Source: Eubacterium sp. (GTDB lineage: Bacteria > Bacillota > Clostridia > Lachnospirales > Lachnospiraceae). From it: a stretch of 64,000 bases of DNA. Position numbers and translations under genes: made by a program. The notes beneath the pieces were generated by a model. That model saw only the letters and a list, made by a program, of their open reading frames with translations, ran no database searches and was not told where the DNA came from. Shown piece after piece: positions 14,290-23,867 of this stretch (the first letter of the stretch is position 1; the number at the start of each line of letters is the position of its first letter). Location: contig JAILOU010000039.1 in NCBI GenBank assembly GCA_024690665.1, positions 1-64,000 on the forward strand. Reading direction: 5' to 3'.

Positions 14290-16125
14290 ATGGGGAAAAA
14301 TATAATAAGATTTAAAATGATAGGAATGATGATTTATCATGCGATTATGCTGGTTTTTATCTCCTATCTGTCACTGATGGTACGGTTTGATTTTAAGAGC
14401 GTCAATATTGATATCTATTATCTGAATAATATATGGAGATATGCGCCAATCAATATTGTGCTTACAATCCTGATTTTTATGGCGTTTCGTCTATATCTGA
14501 TCTTATGGCGATATGCGGGCGTGAAAGAAAACATCAGAGTAGTATGGTCTTGTGTTATTACGACACTGGTGCAGGCGATTGCAATGCGTCTGCTCGGATT
14601 CCATATGCCGAGAAGTTTTTATATCTATTACTTCTTTATGCTTTTAATCGTGGTATTTGTCGGATTTTATTTTCGAAGAGTTGTGGATGCATTCGAAAGA
14701 AAAGGAAAGGTGGATGTCGAGCGACATAAAGCGATTATTGTTGGCGGTGGGGAAGCTGCTCAAATCATTTTAAAAGAAATCCAAAATTCTGAACATGTTA
14801 AGATAGAAGTGCCTTGTATCGTAGATGATAACCCTGCTAAAAAGGGAACTTTTTTAAAGGACGTTCCAATCGTCGGTGGACGAGAGAAACTGCCGGAGCT
14901 CGTGCAGCAGTACGAAGTAGATGAAATCATGATTGCGATTCCGTCTTTGTATGGCGAAGAACGAAGAAAGCTAATTGAAGCCTGTAGTGGACTTGGCTGT
15001 AAGGTTTCCATCATGCCGGGCATGTATCAGCTGATTAACCGGGAAATTAATTTTTCAACCATGCGAGAAGTTGAACTTGAAGATTTACTTGGAAGAAATG
15101 CTGTGGAGACCAATCTGGATACGGTTATGAATTATGTATCGGATCAGGTGGTGCTTGTGACCGGTGGCGGTGGCTCAATCGGTAGCGAGCTGTGCAGACA
15201 GATTGCCAACTATCTTCCGAAACAACTTATTATTCTTGATAATTATGAGAATAATGCATATGAACTTGAGATGGAACTTAAGAAGATGCATCCGTATCTG
15301 AATATGGAAGTGGTAATTGCCAGTGTGCAAAATGAAAAAAGAATTGAAAGCATCTTTCAAAAATACCAGCCAAATCTTGTCTATCATGCGGCGGCGCATA
15401 AGCATGTTCCGCTTATGGAAGGTTCGCCATGTGAGGCAATTAAAAACAATGTATGTGGTACGGCAATCGTGGCACGGCAGGCTGACCTGGCGCATGTGAA
15501 ACGATTTGTTATGATTTCGACCGATAAGGCTGTTCGGCCGACCAACATTATGGGAGCTTCCAAACGAATCTGCGAGATGATTATTCAGATGTATAATCGT
15601 CATTCCAATACAGAATATGTGGCTGTTAGATTCGGCAATGTGCTTGGCAGTAACGGTTCGGTGGTGCCGCTGTTTAAAAAACAGATTGCACAAGGCGGTC
15701 CGGTAACCGTGACACATCCGGAAGTTACCAGATTCTTTATGACAATTCCGGAAGCAGTTTCACTGGTGTTGCAGGCAGGAGCATATGCCAAGGGCGGTGA
15801 GATCTTTATTCTGGATATGGGGCAGCCTGTTAAAATCGTGGATATGGCTAAGAATCTGATTGAATTGTCGGGCTTTGAACCGGGAAGAGATATTGAAATT
15901 AAGTTCACGGGACTTCGCCCCGGTGAAAAATTATACGAAGAATTGTTGATGGATGAAGAAAAGACACAGACGGATAATGAGAGAATCTTTGTCGGAAAAC
16001 CAGTGGAAATTGATGAAGAAAAGCTGAAAGGAATGCTGACAAAATTAAAAGAGGCAGCATATTCAGAAAGTGAGAACATCAAAGAACTGGTACAAGAAGT
16101 AGTGCCGGAATATCATCAGCAATAG
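14290..16125 (+). CDS. CapD/PglF-like NDP-sugar 4,6-dehydratase (membrane-bound)
   Basis: A 611-residue polysaccharide biosynthesis enzyme. Four N-terminal helices (residues 10-130) anchor a first Rossmann-like domain (AIIVGGGEAAQ) and a second extended SDR domain (LVTGGGGSIGSEL). The active-site region reads STDKAVRPTNIMGASKR. Relatives such as PglF, WbpM and CapD convert UDP-GlcNAc to the 4-keto-6-deoxy sugar. The aminotransferase encoded next would convert that to a 4-amino sugar. First gene of the glycan operon, with a promoter 25 bases upstream and a GTGAGG ribosome site. Confidence 0.93.
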   Translation: MGKNIIRFKMIGMMIYHAIMLVFISYLSLMVRFDFKSVNIDIYYLNNIWRYAPINIVLTILIFMAFRLYLILWRYAGVKENIRVVWSCVITTLVQAIAMRLLGFHMPRSFYIYYFFMLLIVVFVGFYFRRVVDAFERKGKVDVERHKAIIVGGGEAAQIILKEIQNSEHVKIEVPCIVDDNPAKKGTFLKDVPIVGGREKLPELVQQYEVDEIMIAIPSLYGEERRKLIEACSGLGCKVSIMPGMYQLINREINFSTMREVELEDLLGRNAVETNLDTVMNYVSDQVVLVTGGGGSIGSELCRQIANYLPKQLIILDNYENNAYELEMELKKMHPYLNMEVVIASVQNEKRIESIFQKYQPNLVYHAAAHKHVPLMEGSPCEAIKNNVCGTAIVARQADLAHVKRFVMISTDKAVRPTNIMGASKRICEMIIQMYNRHSNTEYVAVRFGNVLGSNGSVVPLFKKQIAQGGPVTVTHPEVTRFFMTIPEAVSLVLQAGAYAKGGEIFILDMGQPVKIVDMAKNLIELSGFEPGRDIEIKFTGLRPGEKLYEELLMDEEKTQTDNERIFVGKPVEIDEEKLKGMLTKLKEAAYSESENIKELVQEVVPEYHQQ

Positions 16126-16136
16126 TGGGAGCAGAC

Positions 16137-17264
16137 ATGGCAGACAGAATATATCTTGCATCACCGACGATGCATAAGGAAGAACGAGAATATGTGCAGG
16201 AAGCATTTGACACAAACTGGATTGCGCCTCTTGGGCCAAATGTCAATGCATTTGAAAAAGAATTGATGGAATATACAAAAGCAGATGGCTGTGCGGCATT
16301 AAGTTCGGGAACAGCAGCACTGCATCTGGCTGTTAAGATGCTGGATGTACAAGAAGGCGATGTGGTACTGTGTTCGTCGTTTACATTTGCAGCAACCTGC
16401 AATCCGGTGGCCTATGAAAAGGGAACTCTGGTCTTTGTGGATTCAGAGGAGGAAACCTGGAACATGTCACCAAAGGCGCTAAGACGGGCACTGGAAAAAT
16501 ATCCGAATGCTAAAGCGGTAATCTATGTCCATCTATACGGGACACCGGCTAAGATAGATGAGATTCTGGCAATTTGTGAAGAATACAAGGTGCCGGTTAT
16601 CGAGGATGCGGCGGAAAGCCTTGGAGCAACTTATAAGGGCGTGCAGACCGGTAACTTTGGAGCACTGAGCGCTATTTCATTTAATGGAAATAAAATTATT
16701 ACGACGTCGGGCGGAGGAGCACTTTTGACAAGAAATGAAGAGGATGCTAATCGCGCCAGATTTTTGTCGACACAGGCAAGAGAGCCAAAACCTTTTTATG
16801 AACATAAAGTGGCCGGATATAATTACCGAATGTCGAACATTGTGGCAGGAGTCGGAAGAGGACAACTGTTACACATTGAAGAACACATTGCACAGAAAAA
16901 GAAACTTTATATGGATTATAAGGAAGCATTTTCACATCTTCCGATTACCATGAATCCATATGAAGAAGGCGTTTCGAAACCAAATTTTTGGTTGTCTGCA
17001 ATGACAATTAATCACGGATGTGATGTAAAACCGGAGAAGATTTATGAGGCGCTGGCAGCGGAGAATATTGAATCAAGACCGCTATGGAATCCAATGCATA
17101 ACCAACCGGTTTTCGCAGAATGTGATTTTGTTACAGAAGAAGGACGAGAAATGTGCCCGGTTTCGATGGATCTGTTTGAAAGAGGCTTATGCCTTCCAAG
17201 CGATATCAAAAACACGCAGGAAGACATGGACAGGATTATCAACATAATAAAAAGTTGTTTTTGA
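16137..17264 (+). CDS. DegT/DnrJ/EryC1/StrS aminotransferase (PglE-like)
   Basis: A 375-residue PLP-dependent sugar aminotransferase. The cofactor lysine is in ISFNGNKIITTSGGGAL, and the acidic residue that contacts the PLP pyridine is in PVIEDAAESLGA. The start MADRIYLASPTMHKEE and length fit the family. I prefer the ATG at 16137, five bases after GGGAG, over a GTG overlapping the previous stop. In this context it most likely aminates the 4-keto sugar made by the upstream dehydratase, giving a UDP-4-amino-4,6-dideoxy sugar. Confidence 0.92.
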   Translation: MADRIYLASPTMHKEEREYVQEAFDTNWIAPLGPNVNAFEKELMEYTKADGCAALSSGTAALHLAVKMLDVQEGDVVLCSSFTFAATCNPVAYEKGTLVFVDSEEETWNMSPKALRRALEKYPNAKAVIYVHLYGTPAKIDEILAICEEYKVPVIEDAAESLGATYKGVQTGNFGALSAISFNGNKIITTSGGGALLTRNEEDANRARFLSTQAREPKPFYEHKVAGYNYRMSNIVAGVGRGQLLHIEEHIAQKKKLYMDYKEAFSHLPITMNPYEEGVSKPNFWLSAMTINHGCDVKPEKIYEALAAENIESRPLWNPMHNQPVFAECDFVTEEGREMCPVSMDLFERGLCLPSDIKNTQEDMDRIINIIKSCF

Positions 17265-17283
17265 TGTTAGGTAGGGATTGATT

Positions 17284-19545
17284 ATGTACCGCAGTTTTGT
17301 AAAACGTTTACTGGATTTGATATTTTCGACAATTATATTAGTGGTATTTTGCTGGGTGTATCTGATACTGGCAATTCTTGTAAGAGTGAAACTGGGAAAA
17401 CCGGTTATCTTTGCACAGGAACGAACCGGATATCATAACACTCGTTTTGTCATGTACAAGTTTAGAACGATGACATCGGAAACAGATGAGAATGGAGAAC
17501 TGCTTCCGGATGAAGTTCGTCTTACCAAGTTTGGAGCCTTGCTTCGAAGCACAAGTTTGGATGAACTGCCGGAGATTGCCAATATCTTTAAGGGCAATAT
17601 GAGTTTTGTAGGCCCTCGACCACTTCTTCCTAATTATGTGGATTTATACAGTCCGCGTCAGAGAAGAAGACATGAGGTGAAACCGGGACTTACGGGTCTT
17701 GCACAGGTCAATGGACGTAACGCGATTGAGTGGGAAGAAAAGTTCGAATTTGACCTCGAATACTCAGACAACATTTCCTTTGCACTGGATTTTAAAATCC
17801 TGTGTCAGACGGTTAAGAAGGTATTTGCCAGAGCGGATATATCGTCGGAAGGTTCCGCAACGGCAGAGAGTTTCTCGGGAACGAAGCGTAAACGTTTTGG
17901 AAGTAAGCATAAAGAAGTGGTTAAAGTGCTCTTTACAAATCCGGGTAATAAAAATGAACTGATTCAGACCTTCCTATACGCAGCAGGAAATCTTGGAATT
18001 CAGATTGAGACCTATGCAACGGATACCACGCTTGGACTTCCGGCAATGCTGATGTGTCAAAAGGAGAAGAGAGTGTCTTCGCCAAAGGCGCCGGATTATG
18101 TGGATCAGATTCTCGATATCTGCCGAAAGGAACACATCGATCTTGTTGTGCCACTGTCGGAAGATGACAGGGTGCTGGCAACGGCGCAGGCGGCATTTCA
18201 TAAAAATGGAACAAGACTGCTTCTTTCACGTCCTGAAGTGACACAGATGTGTATGGATAAAAGGCGTGTTATGGACTATTTTAGTTCCTGTGGGCTTCAT
18301 ACTACCGTAACAGCAGATAATCTGGTGGAATATACCGGCGGATTTCCTGCGGCAATTGAGCTTCGGGACGAGAATAAAGGCGTCTATTCTTATCGTGTGG
18401 AAAATGAAAAAGAACTGCAGTACTATATCATGCGATTTGAAAAATATCTGATTCGTCCGTTTGTGAGTGGAACGGAGTATGAGATTGATGTGTTTTGTGA
18501 CTTTGAAGGAAAACCAATCTATATAACACCTAAGAGAAGAGAGACGGTGCAGGAAAAAGAAGTTGCCCGTTATCGTGTTGTGCAGGATGCCATGATGATC
18601 AAAGAGGTGCAGGCAATCCTGGAAGTGCTAAAGCCGGTCGGACCACTTACCATAGGTGTGGTTAAGGAAGATGCGACGGGATATAACTATTTTGTGGGTA
18701 TGCGACCTTTGTTTTCGGTAGATGCGCCGATTTCCATTAAAGCCGGTGCGGATTCACCGCAGGCAGCGCTTAAGATGATGTTTGGTGCAACGATGGAATA
18801 TCAGCAGAATGCTGCAGACGATGATTTGCTCTTCTCAAGAGTAGAAAAGACAATTCAAATCAAACAAAATATTGACGAAGTGCATAAGTTTGATTCGTTT
18901 AGTGAACTGCCGGAGGAACTTGACGGTGAGATTGAAGCGGTTGTCTTTGACCTTGATGATACTTTGTATTCGCAAAAAGAATATATGAGAAGTGCACTAA
19001 GAGAAGTTGCGGAACATCTGCCGCAGGTTCGAAACTGTTACAACAGAATGTGCGCTGCGCTAGAAAAGGGTGAGATGCCGATTGAAGCAGTGCTTAAGAA
19101 GGAAAAGATAGATTCCGAGGAACTTCTTCGGGAATGCCTTGATATCTTTATCGCGCATTATCCAAAGATAGCATTGTATCCAGGTGTGGTAGACTGCTTC
19201 AGGCAGCTGCGAAAGAAGAAGATGTATCTTGCCGTTGTGACGGATGGAAAACCTGTTATGCAGCGGAATAAGATTCAGGCATTAGAACTTGAAAAATATG
19301 TTGATGAGATTTTGATTACGGATGAGCTTGCCGGACACGGCAATGTGCATGAGTTTAGAAAGCCGAATGATATTGCGTATCTGATTGTGCGTAAAAGACT
19401 TGGAATCGCACTTCGTAACATGGCATATGTCGGAGAAGATCCGAAAATTGATTTTGAAGCACCACAGAAACTCGGAATGTCATGCTATCAATATATGAAC
19501 AACGATCGTCTTTATGACGAAGATGAGGATAACGAAAGCAAATGA
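17284..19545 (+). CDS. PglC-like sugar-1-phosphate transferase fused to ATP-grasp-like and HAD domains
   Basis: A 753-residue three-part protein. Residues 1-185 form a monotopic phosphoglycosyl transferase: one N-terminal hydrophobic segment, KFRTM, catalytic Asp93-Glu94 in [16 protein letters not shown] and [14 protein letters not shown]. This part loads the first sugar on undecaprenyl phosphate. Residues 212-510 resemble carbamoyl-phosphate-synthase-like ATP-grasp proteins, but the usual lysine and the EINPR metal-binding motif are replaced (PAAIELRD at 355, VGMRP at 471), so it may not bind ATP. Residues 550-750 are a HAD phosphatase with DLDDT (556-560). Start at ATG 17284 after GTAGGG. 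Confidence 0.9.
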   Translation: MYRSFVKRLLDLIFSTIILVVFCWVYLILAILVRVKLGKPVIFAQERTGYHNTRFVMYKFRTMTSETDENGELLPDEVRLTKFGALLRSTSLDELPEIANIFKGNMSFVGPRPLLPNYVDLYSPRQRRRHEVKPGLTGLAQVNGRNAIEWEEKFEFDLEYSDNISFALDFKILCQTVKKVFARADISSEGSATAESFSGTKRKRFGSKHKEVVKVLFTNPGNKNELIQTFLYAAGNLGIQIETYATDTTLGLPAMLMCQKEKRVSSPKAPDYVDQILDICRKEHIDLVVPLSEDDRVLATAQAAFHKNGTRLLLSRPEVTQMCMDKRRVMDYFSSCGLHTTVTADNLVEYTGGFPAAIELRDENKGVYSYRVENEKELQYYIMRFEKYLIRPFVSGTEYEIDVFCDFEGKPIYITPKRRETVQEKEVARYRVVQDAMMIKEVQAILEVLKPVGPLTIGVVKEDATGYNYFVGMRPLFSVDAPISIKAGADSPQAALKMMFGATMEYQQNAADDDLLFSRVEKTIQIKQNIDEVHKFDSFSELPEELDGEIEAVVFDLDDTLYSQKEYMRSALREVAEHLPQVRNCYNRMCAALEKGEMPIEAVLKKEKIDSEELLRECLDIFIAHYPKIALYPGVVDCFRQLRKKKMYLAVVTDGKPVMQRNKIQALELEKYVDEILITDELAGHGNVHEFRKPNDIAYLIVRKRLGIALRNMAYVGEDPKIDFEAPQKLGMSCYQYMNNDRLYDEDEDNESK

Positions 19546-20645
19546 GTAAAGTGTTGATACTGGCCAATTTTGATGTCGGACTTTATAAATTTCGAAAGGA
19601 ATTAATTGCAAAGTTAATACAAGAAGGTCATGAGGTGACGATATCTTTGCCGGATGGGGATATGGTAAAGCCTCTTGTTGAAATGGGCTGCACATTCATA
19701 GAAACGGATGTAGACCGAAGAGGCGTCAACCCGAAAACAGATCGTGCCCTTATGAAAAAATACGAGCACATAGTGAAAGAGTGTGCGCCTGATTTGGTGA
19801 TTACTTACACGATAAAGCCTAATATATATGGGGCTATTGCATGTGCCAAGGCTAAGGTTCCGTGTGCGATGAATATTACGGGACTTGGTTCGGCATTTCA
19901 AAAAAGCGGTCCGATTCGTACGCTTGTGATACAGATGTACAAAAAGGCATGTAAGAAAGTGCGCCTCGTTTTCTTTGAAAATGAAGGGAATCGACAGACG
20001 CTGCTTGACTATCGGATTGTGGGAGCGGATAAGACACATCTGCTTCACGGAGCCGGGGTGAATCTAACAGAGTATCCGATGACGCCATATCCGGCAACGG
20101 AGCAGGAGATTCGTCTGCTGTTCATCGGAAGAATCATGAAAGAAAAGGGCGTTGATGAACTCTTTTCGGCAATGAAAAGAATCCGTGAAATACGTGAAGA
20201 TGTGGTGCTTGATTTAGTCGGATTTTATGAGGAAGATTATAAGCAGGAGATAGAGGCACTCGAACGGCAGGGGATTGTTCGTTATCATGGATATCAGGAG
20301 GATGTCAAACCATTTATTTCGGCTTGCAGCGCTTTTGTCTTGCCATCGTATCATGAAGGAATGGCGAACACTTTGCTCGAATGTGCATCCATGGGAAGAC
20401 CGCTTCTTACAAGTGATATTCCGGGGTGCAAGGAAGCGGTTCGAGATGGCATAAGTGGGCTGTTGTTCGAGGTTCAAAATGAACAGGCACTTTATCAGAA
20501 GATGATGGAATTTCTTGACTTGCCATACGAAAAGAGAAAAGAAATGGGCGAACAGTCAAGAATTGTGATGGAACTTGAATTTGATAAAAATAAAGTTGTA
20601 GAGGATACCTATCAGCAACTGGAACGGATTTTGGCGGAGAAATAG
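19542..20645 (+). CDS. glycosyltransferase family 4-type protein
   Basis: A 367-residue GT-B glycosyltransferase. The N-terminal acceptor half contains NITGLGSAF. The C-terminal donor half has LLFIGRIMKEKGVDELF and the nucleotide-sugar EX7E motif in SYHEGMANTLLECASMGRP. Its ATG overlaps the stop of the fusion gene (ATGA). It probably adds the second sugar to the lipid-linked unit started by the PglC-like enzyme. The linkage and sugar cannot be told. Confidence 0.92.
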   Translation: MSKVLILANFDVGLYKFRKELIAKLIQEGHEVTISLPDGDMVKPLVEMGCTFIETDVDRRGVNPKTDRALMKKYEHIVKECAPDLVITYTIKPNIYGAIACAKAKVPCAMNITGLGSAFQKSGPIRTLVIQMYKKACKKVRLVFFENEGNRQTLLDYRIVGADKTHLLHGAGVNLTEYPMTPYPATEQEIRLLFIGRIMKEKGVDELFSAMKRIREIREDVVLDLVGFYEEDYKQEIEALERQGIVRYHGYQEDVKPFISACSAFVLPSYHEGMANTLLECASMGRPLLTSDIPGCKEAVRDGISGLLFEVQNEQALYQKMMEFLDLPYEKRKEMGEQSRIVMELEFDKNKVVEDTYQQLERILAEK

Positions 20646-21761
20646 ATGATCATATACTGGGGCCTTTTGGCAGTGAGTATCATTCTGATTTTATGGAATG
20701 AAAACTTTTATAAAACTGTATATTGTGGAAATCACTGGGAAAGCAGAGGAACCTGGGTGCAGGGGCTTGTGCTTTTTGTACCACTTATTTTTTTCTGTGG
20801 ATTACGAGGCGCCGGAGTAGGGGATACGCAGGCTTATATTACCGGTTACGCAGAGATTCCGACCAGTTTTCATGATATTGTATGGTCAGAGCTTGGAAAG
20901 GGAAAATTATTTGTACTCTTTGAAATTATCTGCAAGCATTTTAGCCCGGAGGATTATACGCCGTGGCTGTTTTCACTGGCCTTAATATCCGGAATTTTTT
21001 TCCTGATTGGAATTAAACGTTATTCGGCATTTTTTGGTATGAGTTGCTACTGGTTTATTGCATCAACGATGTTTATCTACATGTTTAACGGAATCCGTCA
21101 ATGCGTAGCGCTGGCGATTATGTTTGCATTTTCCAACCTGATTGTGGAAAAGAAATTCTGGAAGTTTTTGATCTTGATCTTGATACTGGCGACGATTCAT
21201 TCCTCGATTCTGGTGATGATACCGGTCTACTTTATTATTCAGGCAAAGCCGTGGGGAAGAACGATGCGTCTGGTGCTGGTGCTGGCGATGGTTTGCGGCG
21301 TTGGATTTGACTATATCTGGTCGAGCTTTAGTTCGGTACTTGAGAATACGGAGTATTCCGAATATGCGGACTATATGGCGAATTCGGCAACCGGTGTAAG
21401 TTTGATGCGAGTGGCGGTTATTGCCGTTCCGGTGGTGCTCGCACTGTGGGGAAGAAAAGCAGTGGAAGAACAAGAATATCCACTGATTCGAGTATCGATT
21501 AATATGTCTGTCATTACGCTGGCTTTGTATATTGTTGCTATCTTTAGTAGTGGTATGGCGGTAGGACGAGTAGCCGTGTATTTTGAAATCTATAACATGA
21601 TTTCACTTCCATGGCTCCTAAAGCATATATTTGTGAAAAATTCCAGCAGGTTTGTAAGTATTATGTGCATCATTGCTTATCTGCTTTATTTCTATTATCA
21701 GATGGTAGTCAGCTATGGAAATCTGCCATACAGCAGTGAATTTTTAGGTGTCAGCTTTTAG
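20646..21761 (+). CDS. EpsG/Wzy-like polysaccharide polymerase
   Basis: A 371-residue integral membrane protein with about ten helices. The region after the third helix (FFCGLRGAGVGDTQAYITGY) is typical of EpsG family proteins, where the conserved RG and D/T residues lie in an extracellular loop. These proteins act as Wzy-type polymerases of lipid-linked repeat units. It starts directly after the glycosyltransferase stop and is the only polymerase candidate in the operon. Confidence 0.85.
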   Translation: MIIYWGLLAVSIILILWNENFYKTVYCGNHWESRGTWVQGLVLFVPLIFFCGLRGAGVGDTQAYITGYAEIPTSFHDIVWSELGKGKLFVLFEIICKHFSPEDYTPWLFSLALISGIFFLIGIKRYSAFFGMSCYWFIASTMFIYMFNGIRQCVALAIMFAFSNLIVEKKFWKFLILILILATIHSSILVMIPVYFIIQAKPWGRTMRLVLVLAMVCGVGFDYIWSSFSSVLENTEYSEYADYMANSATGVSLMRVAVIAVPVVLALWGRKAVEEQEYPLIRVSINMSVITLALYIVAIFSSGMAVGRVAVYFEIYNMISLPWLLKHIFVKNSSRFVSIMCIIAYLLYFYYQMVVSYGNLPYSSEFLGVSF

Positions 21762-21777
21762 CAGATGAGGGAGATGT

Positions 21778-23031
21778 ATGAAAAAGGAATCCGAAATGAA
21801 AGACGAAACAAAAAATGAACACAATGACGAGGAGCGTGTAGAAGAAGAAGGGTTTTTAACAAAGAGAAGAACTTTGCTTATAGTAGTTGTCTGTCTTGCG
21901 ATTATTCTGATCTTTGGATGGCGAATTATTTCCTCAGGTGTATTAGGAAATGGTGGCCTTGATTATACGCCGGTTTCGGACAGCTCAAGCGATGAAGAAG
22001 AATTTGCTTCGTATAAGATGTATGTGTTAGAAGATTGCCTGGTAACAGATACCATCGATCCGGATGAGGCGGATTACAAAATCAGTCTTACCTATGATGA
22101 TGAAGTAACGGTGGTAGGCGTTGAAGATGACTATTACCTGATTATTGCAGGAGATGGACGAAAAGCCTACATTAAGCAGGAACTTTTGACCGCGCAGAAA
22201 CCAAAAGAGGTGGATCCGGATCAAACGCACTGGGAACATAAGTCAAAAGGTCTGTCCATCGAAATTGATAAATATACGGAAAATGACGGCGCATCCTCGG
22301 AAGACATCATCGTCTACTGGGTTGCTAATGTGAAGATGAAAAATCCGAACCAGATGTTTCAGACCGTATTGGCTGGTGGCGATTATGAGTCGAGCACGGA
22401 AACAAAAGAAAGATGCTCCGAGATGGCAGAAAGTGTAGATGCTATCTTTGCAGTCAATGGTGATGCCTGTGGTTTTCGTGGCAATGGAAGTGAATATGAG
22501 GACCCGATTTTGATTCGAAATGGGGTGTTGTATCACGAAGATGACCGGGATATTGGGAAAATGCTGGCAATCTATAAGAGCGGGACAATGAAACTGTTTC
22601 GGCCGGGTGAACTTGGAAGCGGTGAACATATGGTAAGCGAGGGCGTAACAGATACATTTTGGTTTGATACAGCGCTTGTTGAAAACGGAGAAGTGATATC
22701 GTCGCTGATTTCAAGCGAGAGCAATTTTGACAGAGCTCCTTATACTGCGATTGGACAGGTGGATAACAATCACTATGTATTTATCTGCGTAGATGGACGA
22801 GGGTCAAATGATAGTATCGGAGTTACTTATACAGGAATGGCAAGACTGATGCAAAAGTATGGCTGTGAAACCGCGTATGAACTAGATGGCGGTGGTTCTA
22901 CCACCATGTATTTTGACGGAATGGTATTGAATGAACCTTCAGATGGAAGACAGCGAAGTATTTCCGATGCAATCTGTATCATTCCAAAGGAAGATAATAG
23001 CACGGAAAGTAGTGCAAATTCTGACAATTAA
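21778..23031 (+). CDS. membrane-anchored phosphodiester glycosidase (NAGPA-like)
   Basis: A 417-residue type II membrane protein. A charged cytoplasmic tail of about 35 residues precedes one helix (36-58). Next is a small SH3-like stretch (about 80-140), then a phosphodiester glycosidase domain of the NAGPA/DUF2233 family with the conserved FAVNGDACGF and ELDGGGSTTMYFDG motifs. NAGPA removes GlcNAc from phosphodiesters, so this enzyme may trim phosphate-linked sugars from wall polymers. Placed between the polymerase and the sortase of the glycan operon; GGGAGATGT precedes the ATG. Confidence 0.87.
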   Translation: MKKESEMKDETKNEHNDEERVEEEGFLTKRRTLLIVVVCLAIILIFGWRIISSGVLGNGGLDYTPVSDSSSDEEEFASYKMYVLEDCLVTDTIDPDEADYKISLTYDDEVTVVGVEDDYYLIIAGDGRKAYIKQELLTAQKPKEVDPDQTHWEHKSKGLSIEIDKYTENDGASSEDIIVYWVANVKMKNPNQMFQTVLAGGDYESSTETKERCSEMAESVDAIFAVNGDACGFRGNGSEYEDPILIRNGVLYHEDDRDIGKMLAIYKSGTMKLFRPGELGSGEHMVSEGVTDTFWFDTALVENGEVISSLISSESNFDRAPYTAIGQVDNNHYVFICVDGRGSNDSIGVTYTGMARLMQKYGCETAYELDGGGSTTMYFDGMVLNEPSDGRQRSISDAICIIPKEDNSTESSANSDN

Positions 23032-23063
23032 GGGTAAAATATAATGGAAGGGGGACATCTTAT

Positions 23064-23867
23064 ATGGAAGAAAATAAGAAGAAAAAAGGTCTTTTGGTTT
23101 TAATTATCGTAATTATTGCAGTGATTGTTGTGGCAGGCAGTTATATCGGCTGGTCGATTTACCAGCATAAGGCACAACAAGATGATTATGAGTTACTTTT
23201 GGAAGATGTTGTAAATGCTGAATACGACGAACGTGAAGGTGATGCGGTAGCCGTACCGGATGATGTATATGTGAATGATGTAATCGATTTTGACAAATTG
23301 CAGTCTTATAACGAAGAACTCATTGCATGGATTAAAGTGCCAAACACAGTGATAGATTATCCGGTTGCAAGACATGAGAGTGTTACAGATCAGACCTATT
23401 ATCTGTCACATAATATGTATAAGGAAGTTGCATTTGCCGGCTGTATCTATATGGAATTGGCGAATAATATCGATTTTAATGATAATAATACGATCTTATA
23501 TGGTCATAACATGAAAAATGACACCATGTTTGGAGAACTTCATAACTTTGAAGATGAAGAGTTTTTTGAAGAAAATGAATATTTTTATATCTATACACCG
23601 GGACATGTAAAGAAATACCAGATCTTCGCAGCATATCAAAATGATAATACGAATCTTAACATGGCTTATACATTTGATGACGAAGATTCTTATTCTGATT
23701 ATATTAAAAACTTATCTACGATTCGTTCTATGAACGCGCAGACGAGAGATGTAGAGCTTACAACAGACAACAAACTGGTAACATTATCTACTTGCGTGGC
23801 GGGAAATCATGATTATCGTTACCTTGTACAGGGAGTATTGATTGAAGATGTCGAAACAGACGAATAA
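23064..23867 (+). CDS. srtB: class B sortase
   Basis: A 267-residue membrane-anchored transpeptidase. One N-terminal helix (about 8-28) is followed by the sortase barrel. The catalytic histidine is in ILYGHNMKNDTMFGEL, the cysteine in VTLSTCVAGNHDYR, with the arginine just after. The helical insert between strands marks class B. Related clostridial sortases accept SPxTG/PPxTG-like signals, and a candidate substrate with SPKTS is encoded at 25072. Its 3' end overlaps the LCP gene. Confidence 0.93.
   Translation: MEENKKKKGLLVLIIVIIAVIVVAGSYIGWSIYQHKAQQDDYELLLEDVVNAEYDEREGDAVAVPDDVYVNDVIDFDKLQSYNEELIAWIKVPNTVIDYPVARHESVTDQTYYLSHNMYKEVAFAGCIYMELANNIDFNDNNTILYGHNMKNDTMFGELHNFEDEEFFEENEYFYIYTPGHVKKYQIFAAYQNDNTNLNMAYTFDDEDSYSDYIKNLSTIRSMNAQTRDVELTTDNKLVTLSTCVAGNHDYRYLVQGVLIEDVETDE

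Noticed and set aside
20646-21761. Possible Wzx flippase
   Set aside because: The loop motif and helix pattern fit EpsG/Wzy polymerases, and no other protein in the glycan locus looks like a flippase. The MATE protein at 8258 is too far away and unlinked.
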